A stretch of DNA of 39,936 nt from an uncultured Clostridia bacterium (GTDB taxonomy: Bacteria; Bacillota; Clostridia; Oscillospirales; Acutalibacteraceae). Where the stretch lies: the NCBI GenBank assembly GCA_946182865.1, contig CAMHAV010000007.1:1-39936 (forward strand), read 5' to 3'. A model generated the notes under the pieces. The model was given only the letters and a program-made list of their open reading frames with translations. It ran no database searches and was not told where the DNA came from. A program made the translations under genes and the position numbers. Below are positions 1-7,264 of this stretch, piece after piece. Positions within the stretch are counted from its first letter, which is position 1, and the number at the start of each line of letters is the position of its first letter.

Positions 1-1685
1 ACAGAGACATGCAGGACATGGAGTTCACCGTCGAGCACGGCAAGCTCTACATGCTCCAGACCAGAAACGGCAAGAGAACCGCTCAGGCTGCTCTCAAGAT
101 CGCCTGCGACCTCGTTGACGAGGGTATGAGAACCGAGCAGGAAGCGGTCGCAATGATCGATCCCCGCAACCTCGATACCCTGCTCCATCCCCAGTTTGAC
201 GCAAAGGCACTCAAGGCTGCCACTCCTATGGGCAAGGGCCTCGGCGCTTCCCCCGGCGCTGCCTGCGGCAAGATCGTCTTCACCGCTGAGGACGCTGTTG
301 CCTGGAAAGAAAAGGGCGAGAAGGTTGTTCTCGTCAGACTCGAAACCTCTCCGGAAGACATCACCGGTATGAAGGCTTCTCAGGGTATCCTCACCGTTCG
401 CGGCGGTATGACCTCTCACGCGGCCGTTGTGGCCCGCGGCATGGGCACCTGCTGCGTATCCGGCTGCTCCGAGATCGCAATGGACGAAGAGAACAAGAAG
501 TTCACACTGGCTGGCAAGACCTTCAATGAGGGTGACTACATCTCCATCGACGGTTCCACCGGTAACATCTATGACGGCATCATCCCGACCGTTGACGCGC
601 AGATCGCCGGCGAGTTCGGCAGAGTTATGGCTTGGGCTGACAAGTATAGAACCCTGAAGGTCAGAACCAACGCTGATACACCCGCAGACGCGAAGAAAGC
701 CCGCGAGCTTGGCGCAGAAGGCATCGGCCTCTGCCGCACCGAGCATATGTTCTTCGGCGATGGCAGAATCGACGCATTCCGCGAGATGATCTGCTCCAGC
801 ACGCTCGAAGAGAGAGAAGCTGCTCTGGCGAAGATTCTTCCCATGCAGCAGAGCGACTTCGAAGAGCTGTACGAGGCTCTCGAAGGCAATCCTGTTACCA
901 TCCGTTTCCTGGATCCGCCTCTCCATGAGTTCGTTCCCACCGAGGAAGCCGACATCGAAGCCCTCGCAAAGACCCAAGGCAAGACCGTTGAGGATATCAA
1001 GAACATCATTGCTTCCCTCCATGAGTTCAACCCGATGATGGGTCACCGCGGCTGCCGTCTGGCTGTCACCTATCCCGAAATCGCAAAGATGCAGACCAAG
1101 GCCGTCATCCGCGCTGCGATCAACGTCCAGAAGAAGCATCCTGACTGGAATGTTGAGCCTGAAATCATGATTCCGCTGGTTGGCGAAGTCAAGGAGCTCA
1201 AGTTCGTCAAGAAGTTCGTTGTCGAGACTGCTGACGCTGAAATCGCTGCGGCCGGCGTGAACCTCAAGTACGAAGTCGGTACCATGATCGAGATTCCGAG
1301 AGCAGCTCTCACCGCTGATGACATCGCGAAGGAAGCTGACTTCTTCTGCTTCGGTACCAACGACCTTACCCAGATGACCTTTGGCTTCTCCCGTGACGAC
1401 GCAGGCAAGTTCCTCGGCGCTTACTACGATGCCAAGATCTTCGAGAACGATCCGTTTGCTAAGCTCGACCAGATCGGTGTGGGCAAGCTGATGGAAATGG
1501 CCATCAAACTCGGCAAGCCTGTCAACAACAAGCTCCATGTCGGTATCTGCGGCGAGCACGGCGGCGATCCTTCGTCCGTTGAGTTCTGCCACAAGATTGG
1601 CCTTGACTATGTTTCCTGCTCGCCGTTCCGCGTGCCGATCGCAAGACTGGCAGCCGCACAGGCAGCTATCGCTGACAAGAAGTAA
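1..1685 (+). CDS. ppdK: Pyruvate, phosphate dikinase, C-terminal part (5' end outside window)
   Basis: Interconverts pyruvate + ATP + Pi and PEP + AMP + PPi in the cytoplasm; in anaerobic Clostridia it often works in glycolysis with PPi. The frame is open from base 3, so the ATG at 9 in the ORF track is internal (it reads ..RDMQDMEFTVE). Visible are the phosphohistidine domain with the catalytic His in GGMTSHAAVVARG (about residue 137 of the fragment) and the C-terminal PEP/pyruvate-binding TIM barrel, with ..LCRTEHMFF.., ..MMGHRGCRL.., ..FGTNDLTQMTFG.. and the catalytic Cys region HVGICGEHGG. About 560 residues are present against ~880 for the family, so roughly the N-terminal ATP-grasp third is missing off the left edge. 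Followed by a hairpin terminator. Identification is very secure. Confidence 0.97.
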   Translation, partial: RDMQDMEFTVEHGKLYMLQTRNGKRTAQAALKIACDLVDEGMRTEQEAVAMIDPRNLDTLLHPQFDAKALKAATPMGKGLGASPGAACGKIVFTAEDAVAWKEKGEKVVLVRLETSPEDITGMKASQGILTVRGGMTSHAAVVARGMGTCCVSGCSEIAMDEENKKFTLAGKTFNEGDYISIDGSTGNIYDGIIPTVDAQIAGEFGRVMAWADKYRTLKVRTNADTPADAKKARELGAEGIGLCRTEHMFFGDGRIDAFREMICSSTLEEREAALAKILPMQQSDFEELYEALEGNPVTIRFLDPPLHEFVPTEEADIEALAKTQGKTVEDIKNIIASLHEFNPMMGHRGCRLAVTYPEIAKMQTKAVIRAAINVQKKHPDWNVEPEIMIPLVGEVKELKFVKKFVVETADAEIAAAGVNLKYEVGTMIEIPRAALTADDIAKEADFFCFGTNDLTQMTFGFSRDDAGKFLGAYYDAKIFENDPFAKLDQIGVGKLMEMAIKLGKPVNNKLHVGICGEHGGDPSSVEFCHKIGLDYVSCSPFRVPIARLAAAQAAIADKK

Positions 1686-1798
1686 TTTCTCGTAAAATAC
1701 CTTGTCAATTCCCTTATCCATTTTAAAGATGTGTTTCCGATGAGGTTGATTTCCAAGAACGAAATTGACTGTGCGGAAGTGCTTCTTATCGTAATAAA

Positions 1799-1845
1799 CA
1801 GAGGCCTATCGGCGGAAGAAACGTCGATAGGCCTCTGTTGTTATG
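1799..1845 (+). terminator. Rho-independent terminator after ppdK
   Basis: A perfect 13-bp inverted repeat (CAGAGGCCTATCG at 1799-1811, CGATAGGCCTCTG at 1825-1837) with a 13-nt loop, followed by a short T-rich run (TTGTTAT). It lies 113 bp after the ppdK stop and just before the next promoter. The weak T-run is the only reservation. Confidence 0.75.
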
Positions 1846-1851
1846 ATCGGA

Positions 1852-1880
1852 TTGACTTTGGCGGAGGGGTATGGTAAAAT
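1852..1880 (+). promoter_or_regulatory. SigA-type promoter for the NUDIX gene
   Basis: TTGACT (1852-1857), 17-bp spacer, TAAAAT (1875-1880). The -10 sits in GGGGTATGGTAAAAT, almost identical to the promoter at 2535-2563. Confidence 0.75.
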
Positions 1881-1927
1881 AAACAGGAAAAATGTTGGTT
1901 ATGTGAATAGATATGATTTTTATACTG

Positions 1928-1965
1928 ATTTTCGGTTGAAAGAATGTCTGATTTTAGCCGAAAAT
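1928..1965 (+). other. Hairpin in the 5' leader of the NUDIX gene
   Basis: ATTTTCGGTT (1928-1937) pairs with AGCCGAAAAT (1956-1965), 10 bp with one G-U and an 18-nt loop. It covers the ORF-track ATG at 1964 and ends ~10 nt before the ribosome binding site of the preferred start. Possible leader structure; function unknown. Confidence 0.4.
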
Positions 1966-1987
1966 GAGTATTAAAAAGGGAGTCGTT

Positions 1988-2485
1988 ATGAAACAGTTAT
2001 TTGCCATTGACTTGAAGGATTATGAAGAAGGAGATCGTGTTTCCCGCAGACCGTCTGCCAGAGGGATTATCATGAAAAAGGATAAAATAGCCCTTGTCTA
2101 TAGCCGGAAGGAACACTATTATAAATTTCCGGGCGGCGGAATAAAGGACAACGAGGAGAAAGAGCAGGCTTTGATCAGGGAAGTCAGAGAGGAAGTCGGC
2201 TTGCAGGTGATTCCCGGCAGTATTACGCCGTTTGGCAGCGTCTTGCGCCGCCAGAAAAGCAATTATGCGCCCGATACGATTTTTGAGCAGGAGAATTTTT
2301 ATTATTTCTGCGAAACCGAAGACCGGGTGACACAGCAGCAGCTCGATGACTATGAGCAGGAAGCGGAATTTGTCCTTCGGTTTGTGAGCCTGGACGAAGC
2401 GATTGAAACCAATCGAAAGTATCAAAGCGACGATGCATTTGATGTGATTATGATTGAAAGAGAACAAAAGTCTTGCAAATGGTGA
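1988..2485 (+). CDS. NUDIX hydrolase
   Basis: Predicted to hydrolyse a nucleoside diphosphate linked to another group X; the substrate cannot be told from sequence. The Nudix box is clear: GGGIKDNEEKEQALIREVREE followed by VG fits GX5EX7REUXEEXGU, including the metal-binding REVREE. The preceding segment (MKKDKIALVYSRKEHYYKFPGGG) is a typical first Nudix strand. The start is placed at ATG 1988 because AAGGGAG (1976-1982) is correctly spaced from it; the ORF-track ATG at 1964 adds eight residues and lies inside a hairpin. This gives 165 aa, normal for a single-domain Nudix protein. It has its own promoter at 1852 and is probably monocistronic. Confidence 0.85.
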   Translation: MKQLFAIDLKDYEEGDRVSRRPSARGIIMKKDKIALVYSRKEHYYKFPGGGIKDNEEKEQALIREVREEVGLQVIPGSITPFGSVLRRQKSNYAPDTIFEQENFYYFCETEDRVTQQQLDDYEQEAEFVLRFVSLDEAIETNRKYQSDDAFDVIMIEREQKSCKW

Positions 2486-2489
2486 AGGA

Positions 2490-2517
2490 TTTCCTGTAAT
2501 AGACAAACAACAGGAAA
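2490..2517 (+). other. Short inverted repeat after the NUDIX gene
   Basis: TTTCCTGT (2490-2497) and ACAGGAAA (2510-2517) can form an 8-bp hairpin with a 12-nt loop. No T-run follows, so it is a weak terminator candidate at best. Confidence 0.3.
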
Positions 2518-2534
2518 GTACAATTGTGTTCGCG

Positions 2535-2563
2535 TTGACTTTTTGAGATGGGTATGGTACAAT
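2535..2563 (+). promoter_or_regulatory. SigA-type promoter for the 2609-5051 block
   Basis: TTGACT (2535-2540), 17-bp spacer, TACAAT (2558-2563), in the context GGGTATGGTACAAT. It lies 45 bp before the preferred ATG at 2609 and inside the N-terminal extension of the ORF-track gene call, which argues against that longer start. Confidence 0.75.
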
Positions 2564-2608
2564 CCATTTATAAGCAGCCATTTATCTTTTTTTGTGGGGT
2601 GTAGCATT

Positions 2609-3367
2609 ATGAAAAAACATCGTGTATTCCGGAAAAAGCAGTTGTCACTGCTGCTGTCGGTGGTCATACTTTGTCTGACGCTCGGATGCTGCGGTTTCAC
2701 AGCCGGAAACTACCCGGACAAGGTTGACGCGGCCGTGCGGAGCATGGAGGAACTGTACGGAATCCATCTGACGGTTGTGAAGAAAAATCCCTTGCCCGGA
2801 GGCGTCAACTGCGACGTAACCGCTAAATGCGACGAGCTGAACGGGAAAACCGTCCATGTGTTTCAATTTGACGACAACAACAATGTGCAATGCGACTATA
2901 TCTTTGTAAAGTACGAAGAGGAAGTGCTTGCCCGGATTCGGAACGTAGCAAACCGTGCTTTGCCGGAGGCCAAGCTGGTGGTGAATGATTCTTGCTACAA
3001 TCATTTCGCCAATCACTCGTATGACAGGAATACGACGCTGGCGGATTATCTCCTGCATAATAATTTTGAGATTCACCTGATTCTCAGCGAGATACACGAT
3101 GAAGAATGGATGACCGATACCTATTTTAAAGTGGCCAATGCTTGCCTCGATGACGGCATCAATTGCCAACTGCTTGCCATTTACTGCATGAAAACACCGG
3201 AAGCGGCGGCGGCTGTCAAAACCTATTCTTCCATTCCCGAAGAAATGGAATTCAGATTCATTGCGGAAGACAAGGACATTGCTCTTCGGGCGGAAAATCC
3301 GATATACTACGATTTGCAGCAGTTTATGGAGAATAAGGAGGAAGGCACACGCCTGCTTGTCCGTTGA
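2609..3367 (+). CDS. Putative secreted or lipid-anchored protein, unknown function
   Basis: Unrecognised 252-aa protein. From ATG 2609 it starts with a basic stretch (MKKHRVFRKK) and a hydrophobic segment ending in ..LCLTLGCCGFTAG, so it has a signal peptide; the LTLGC motif resembles a lipobox but has T rather than L at -3, so lipid anchoring is uncertain. The body is soluble, without further membrane segments, and mixes acidic and polar residues (..VFQFDDNNNVQCDYIFVKYEEEV..). The ORF-track start (2543) is rejected because it overlaps the promoter at 2535-2563. The gene is followed 90 bp later by upp. No enzymatic motif seen; calling it an exported protein is inference from the signal peptide alone. 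Confidence 0.7.
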   Translation: MKKHRVFRKKQLSLLLSVVILCLTLGCCGFTAGNYPDKVDAAVRSMEELYGIHLTVVKKNPLPGGVNCDVTAKCDELNGKTVHVFQFDDNNNVQCDYIFVKYEEEVLARIRNVANRALPEAKLVVNDSCYNHFANHSYDRNTTLADYLLHNNFEIHLILSEIHDEEWMTDTYFKVANACLDDGINCQLLAIYCMKTPEAAAAVKTYSSIPEEMEFRFIAEDKDIALRAENPIYYDLQQFMENKEEGTRLLVR

Positions 3368-3457
3368 ACCGGGGACAATAACCGCCCACGGGAATCGAAG
3401 ACGACCGACGCAGCAATTTCAGAAAAATAAATGCAACGAAAGAGAGGAAAAAATACT

Positions 3458-4087
3458 ATGGCAACCGTTATGATTATGGATCACCCGCTGATTAAGCACA
3501 AGATTTCGCTTCTGCGCGACGAACGCACGGGGACAAGGGATTTCCGCATTCTTGTGGAGGAAATCGCCATGCTGATGGGATATGAAGCCCTTCGCGATCT
3601 GCCCACCGAACCCGTGACGGTCAAAAGTCCGATCACTGTGTCACAGCAGCCGATGCTTACCGGAAAGAAGCTCGCTGTGGTGCCGATTCTGCGCGCGGGT
3701 CTTGGCATGGTCAACGGGATTTTGTCACTTGTTCCTTCCGCCAAAGTGGGACATATCGGACTGGCCCGTGATGAAGTGACCCATGAACCGCATGCCTATT
3801 ACTGCAAGCTGCCCGAAAACATCGACGAACGGCTGGCAGTCCTGCCCGATCCGATGCTTGCGACAGGCGGTTCCGCGATACAGGCAGTGGATTTCATCAA
3901 GGCCAAGGGCTGCAAAAATATCAAGTTCATGTGCGTGATCGCGGCGCCCGAAGGATTGAAGGCGCTGCAAACCGCTCACCCCGATATTGACATCTATGTG
4001 GGATGCCTCGACGATCACCTCAACGAGGACGCCTATATCGTGCCGGGTCTGGGAGATGCCGGCGACAGAATCTTTGGCACGAAATAA
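3458..4087 (+). CDS. upp: Uracil phosphoribosyltransferase
   Basis: Pyrimidine salvage enzyme making UMP from uracil and PRPP in the cytoplasm. The length (209 aa from ATG 3458) matches bacterial Upp exactly. Family signatures are visible: ..[13 protein letters not shown].., the PRPP loop ..[19 protein letters not shown].., and the C-terminal uracil-binding ..[17 protein letters not shown]. The start is the ATG after AGAGAGG; the nine extra ORF-track residues (from 3431) are not conserved and precede the ribosome binding site. It lies between two unrecognised genes on the same strand, without a neighbouring uracil permease. Very secure identification. Confidence 0.97.
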   Translation: MATVMIMDHPLIKHKISLLRDERTGTRDFRILVEEIAMLMGYEALRDLPTEPVTVKSPITVSQQPMLTGKKLAVVPILRAGLGMVNGILSLVPSAKVGHIGLARDEVTHEPHAYYCKLPENIDERLAVLPDPMLATGGSAIQAVDFIKAKGCKNIKFMCVIAAPEGLKALQTAHPDIDIYVGCLDDHLNEDAYIVPGLGDAGDRIFGTK

Positions 4088-4097
4088 GAGCGGGGAT

Positions 4098-4580
4098 ATG
4101 GATTTGTCAGATCACACGCGGATATTAAAAACAGGAAAATGGAAAAGGATGCTTGCTTTTGGCGGTAAGGCATTCTGTACCGTCACGACAGAGAACTATG
4201 TCGTTCAGATCACGGGCGGCAGTATTCTCATAACGCTGAAAGATACCAATCATGTGGTGCTGCATCGCAAGGGATACCACTATCTCTACACGGGAGACGT
4301 CAGTCCCGATGAGACAAAGTTGTGTGTGCTGGAAAACGGCAAGCATTTTTATATTATTACATTGAGCGATTTCCTGCCGGTTCAAAGAATAACGCTCCCT
4401 CGCTCGTATGAGGCGATAGATGTGTACCCGACGTATTCGGCGGACGGAACAGCTCTGTATGTCCCTGTCCAGAAATATGCCGACGGGGATTACCGATATC
4501 AACTGTGCGAATATGAAACCGAGTCGTATTCGTTGGTGAAAATGGAGCCGATGCGGAAAAGTGACGTCGATCATTGGTAA
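4098..4580 (+). CDS. Hypothetical protein resembling a beta-propeller fragment
   Basis: Unrecognised 160-aa protein starting at ATG 4098, 10 nt after upp, so probably co-transcribed. The sequence alternates short beta-strand-like stretches with ..DVSPDETKLCVLENGKHFYIITLSD.. and ..YPTYSADGTALYVPVQKY.., which look like two WD40/YVTN-type propeller blades. No signal peptide or membrane segment. A protein of two or so blades cannot close a propeller by itself, so this may be a truncated gene, an oligomerising part, or simply a different beta fold. The ORF-track start at 3987 is rejected because it lies inside upp. Confidence 0.6.
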   Translation: MDLSDHTRILKTGKWKRMLAFGGKAFCTVTTENYVVQITGGSILITLKDTNHVVLHRKGYHYLYTGDVSPDETKLCVLENGKHFYIITLSDFLPVQRITLPRSYEAIDVYPTYSADGTALYVPVQKYADGDYRYQLCEYETESYSLVKMEPMRKSDVDHW

Positions 4581-4598
4581 CGGAAGGAGAGAAAAACC

Positions 4599-5051
4599 AT
4601 GTCCTTATTGCATTGGTTCCGGAAAAGAAAGCAAAAAAACGAAATGCCCCCGTCCTGTCCTTCCGGGTTCCAATACCAAGGGATTGACATTGAAATCACC
4701 TTTCACAGGGAAGAGAGTCTGCAACATATCGCGCAGGATTTTGAAGCTCTGCAAAACGAGGGAATCGAAACCGTCATCCGGGAACAATTTATCCCTTGGT
4801 TCAAGGGGGAGGAATTTCAGGACAGAGAGGATGAAAAAATCTTTCACGGATTGAGGATTTATGCCATCGACTATTCCTACGGACAAATAGCCGCCTCCTA
4901 TTCGCCCACCGGCGAAGATGCATTTTTCGGACAGTTTGAATTTGATTTTGAGAGTTCCGATGCATACACCGCCGATATGCTGGAAGGCACCGCGATGCAG
5001 GTATATGTGTACGAGGGAAAGGTGGTAAAAGTCATCGGCTATGAAATATGA
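4599..5051 (+). CDS. Hypothetical acidic protein
   Basis: Unrecognised 150-aa cytoplasmic protein. ATG 4599 follows GGAAGGAGAG with good spacing, 18 nt after the preceding stop, so it probably belongs to the same transcript. A basic N-terminus (MSLLHWFRKRKQK) is followed by an acidic body rich in Phe/Tyr/Asp/Glu and a C-terminal pattern ..AFFGQFEFDFESSD..YVYEGKVVKVIGYEI that resembles the 'small soluble beta protein' families often labelled DUF or immunity-like. That resemblance is only impressionistic; no function is claimed. Followed by a bidirectional terminator. Confidence 0.65.
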   Translation: MSLLHWFRKRKQKNEMPPSCPSGFQYQGIDIEITFHREESLQHIAQDFEALQNEGIETVIREQFIPWFKGEEFQDREDEKIFHGLRIYAIDYSYGQIAASYSPTGEDAFFGQFEFDFESSDAYTADMLEGTAMQVYVYEGKVVKVIGYEI

Positions 5052-5068
5052 AATGACAGAACAAACCT

Positions 5069-5122
5069 AAAACACGCCGACCAAAGCGATAAACAATCGT
5101 GGCAATGGTCGGCGTGTTTTTT
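5069..5122. terminator. Bidirectional terminator
   Basis: A 15-bp inverted repeat, AAAACACGCCGACCA (5069-5083) and TGGTCGGCGTGTTTT (5106-5120), with a 22-nt loop and T-runs on both strands. It separates the convergent genes ending at 5051 (+) and 5146 (-). Confidence 0.88.
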
Positions 5123-5145
5123 GGGAGAAAACGCAATGCAATAAA

Positions 5146-5478
5146 TCATAAAGCAAGTTCGAGCGTATCGGCCAAACGGAATGCGGCGGAAACGTCCCCT
5201 TTGATGAGGAGCCGCCCTGTGGAATAGGCGGCAGTGGGGGACATCCGGCGTTCGATGATAGAGCAGAGGCTGCCGGAGCTTACCTCAAAGGCGCACAGGC
5301 TGTTTTTGTAGTCGAAGGGCTGCATATCCAGCGCGCCGTCGTTTACTTCAATGTAAAATTTGCCCTCGCCCTCGCCGGTGATATCAAATTCATAGGAATA
5401 GGTTCCCGCGCCGAAGCCGCTGAAATCCTTGTCCTTGAAATAGTTTTTTATGGTGGTGTAAATTTCTTCAAACGTCAT
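5146..5478 (-). CDS. SCP2 sterol-binding-like domain protein
   Basis: A 110-aa stand-alone protein that matches the SCP2-like fold pattern: an N-terminal helix (MTFEEIYTTIKNYFKDK), a strand pair ..YSYEFDITGEGEGKFYIEVNDGALDMQPF.., and a C-terminal ..AYSTGRLLIKGDVSAAFRLADTLELAL resembling the family's 'TGKLKVxGD' end. These small proteins are common in Clostridia and are thought to bind lipids; the ligand is unknown. The start is ATG 5478 after AAAGGAACC; the 40 extra ORF-track residues overlap its promoter. It is monocistronic, with its own promoter and the shared terminator. Confidence 0.75.
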   Translation of the reverse strand: MTFEEIYTTIKNYFKDKDFSGFGAGTYSYEFDITGEGEGKFYIEVNDGALDMQPFDYKNSLCAFEVSSGSLCSIIERRMSPTAAYSTGRLLIKGDVSAAFRLADTLELAL

Positions 5479-5535
5479 AGGTACGGTTCCTTTCTGCGAA
5501 TGAATTAAAGGAGAAGCCTTTTTTAATATTTTTCT

Positions 5536-5564
5536 ATTATACACACCGGCTCTCAAAATGTAAA
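5536..5564 (-). promoter_or_regulatory. Promoter of the SCP2-like gene
   Basis: On the minus strand TTTACA (5559-5564), 17-bp spacer, TATAAT (5536-5541), about 58 bp before the ATG at 5478. Confidence 0.8.
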
Positions 5565-5628
5565 TATTTGATCTGACAAACTTATTGCATAAAAACAATT
5601 TTTTTTAGACAGAAGCGTGGCGGGACGG

Positions 5629-5657
5629 TTGCATTGAAAGGGAGATTGTGCTATGAT
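5629..5657 (+). promoter_or_regulatory. Promoter of the GT-C/YfhO operon
   Basis: TTGCAT (5629-5634), 17-bp spacer, TATGAT (5652-5657). Its start site would lie about 20-25 nt before the GTG at 5687, so the leader is very short. It is divergent from the promoter at 5536-5564. Confidence 0.75.
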
Positions 5658-5686
5658 TATATCACGGTAAGAAAAAAAGCGGGGAA

Positions 5687-7264
5687 GTGCGTGTTTTGAA
5701 AAACTGGCAGGATGTAGCGAGAAAATTAATGCCCGACGCGGATACGGATTACATTGTGGGAATGCACAACTTTCCGTGGAAAAGGTTTGTGTTTCGGGTT
5801 TTTCTGTTCGCTTTGATTGTCCGATTGCTGATAGCGGGTTCCTATATCCATTCCTTTGACACGGAATGGAATATTATGTGGGGCGTGCAACTGGCGCAGT
5901 TGAGCAGGGAGCAACTGTTCGGATTTTATAAAGCCTATTCCTATGTTTCCAGCCTGGATTATCCGCCGCTCTATCTTTATCCGCTGCATATCGTCGGCAG
6001 CCTGATTCTGAAAACGGACATCGGAGGATATCCGCCGATGAGAATGCTGGTGCTGAAGTTTTTTCCCTGTTTGCTGGACAGCCTGAATTGCGTGGTGCTG
6101 TATCGGCTGGGAAGCAAGCGTTCGCAGTTGATCGGATTTTCGGGCGCTGCCCTGTGGGCGATCAATCCCGCAACGATCATCAACTGCGCATTCTGGGGGC
6201 AGACCGACTGTGTGCTGATGTTGGCCGCTGCGCTGCTGTTTCTTTCGCTGACGGAGAGGCGCATTGTCGCGTCAGGCGTGCTGTTTGCGCTGATGTGTTC
6301 CACCAAACTACAGGGACTGTATCTCACGCCGATTGTGGGAATGGAAATATTGGATATTTGCTTTGATGGTATTAATGTGAAAAAATTCAAACGAAGCAGC
6401 CTTAATAGGACGAATATCATGAAATTCGTGCGGTTTGTTTTGTCGGTGCTGCTTACTTTCACGGTGATCTATCTGCCATTTATGGTCGGCTCTCTGTTTT
6501 CTTTGGGGAACGAGGCGCAAAGCGGATGGGAAAAATTCTTCCGGCCCTTGACGGTCTACCGGGAGGGACTCAAAAAATATCCCTATGTCACGCTCAATGC
6601 CGATAATCTGTATATGCTACTGAACCTGAACGGAAAGAAAGACAATTTGTCTTTCTTTCACGGGCTTAGCTATGAACTGATGGGAAAATTGTTTTTAGTG
6701 GTGCTGATGCTGTCGGTAGTGGTCATTTATCTGCTTGGCCGGCGCTGCTCCCATTGGCTTACTGCCTATTTCTTCATCAACGGTATTTTTATGCTGACCT
6801 GTCGCCAGCACGAACGCTATCAGATTATGGTTCTGATCCTTTTAGCAGGCGCGTTTATGGAACTGGCGGATCGCCGTATGCTGACGCTGCTGTCGCTCCA
6901 TATTCTTGTCATTTCCGTCAATCAATTCCGCATTCTTGCGAGTGTCAAAGAGAACAGCGACTGGTGGGGATATTACCATACGCCTATGCGTTCCATGAAA
7001 CAAATGCTGGAAAGCGATATGGCCGCCGTCCAGGAAAACGGTGTGGCGTGGCTGAAATATAATGCCACGATAGGGCGGGTCAATGCCGCCGTTAATGTCT
7101 GCCTGTTGTTGGCAGCAACGGTGTTTGTGCTGCGCTATGTCTGGGACAGACGGCCTTTGCAGCCGTTTCTGCGGCGTATGAAAGAGCTGCTGGTTGATTA
7201 CAGAAGGCGGAGAGAAACAGCGGATGAATGGAGAGGAGAGACGGAACTTGGAAACGAAGAATAA
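5687..7264 (+). CDS. GT-C-type polyprenyl-sugar mannosyltransferase-like membrane protein (Gpi18-like)
   Basis: Integral membrane protein of ~525 aa with about ten hydrophobic segments. The arrangement fits GT-C glycosyltransferases that use lipid-linked sugars outside the membrane: an early extracytoplasmic loop with acidic residues (..SFDTEWNIMW..), a ..YPPLYLYPLH.. motif, then ..NPATIINCAFWGQTDCVLML.. and ..MCSTKLQGLYLTPI.., all characteristic of Gpi18/DUF2029-like proteins. The acceptor is unknown; cell-wall polymer or protein glycosylation is inference. The ORF-track start is GTG 5687, very close to the ribosome binding site AGCGGGGAAG; TTG 5696 is an alternative with better spacing. The next gene overlaps its end, implying co-translation. 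Confidence 0.8.
   Translation: MRVLKNWQDVARKLMPDADTDYIVGMHNFPWKRFVFRVFLFALIVRLLIAGSYIHSFDTEWNIMWGVQLAQLSREQLFGFYKAYSYVSSLDYPPLYLYPLHIVGSLILKTDIGGYPPMRMLVLKFFPCLLDSLNCVVLYRLGSKRSQLIGFSGAALWAINPATIINCAFWGQTDCVLMLAAALLFLSLTERRIVASGVLFALMCSTKLQGLYLTPIVGMEILDICFDGINVKKFKRSSLNRTNIMKFVRFVLSVLLTFTVIYLPFMVGSLFSLGNEAQSGWEKFFRPLTVYREGLKKYPYVTLNADNLYMLLNLNGKKDNLSFFHGLSYELMGKLFLVVLMLSVVVIYLLGRRCSHWLTAYFFINGIFMLTCRQHERYQIMVLILLAGAFMELADRRMLTLLSLHILVISVNQFRILASVKENSDWWGYYHTPMRSMKQMLESDMAAVQENGVAWLKYNATIGRVNAAVNVCLLLAATVFVLRYVWDRRPLQPFLRRMKELLVDYRRRRETADEWRGETELGNEE

Noticed and set aside
1686-1798. Small RNA or tRNA between ppdK and its terminator
   Set aside because: No promoter, cloverleaf or conserved structure seen in this 113-bp stretch.
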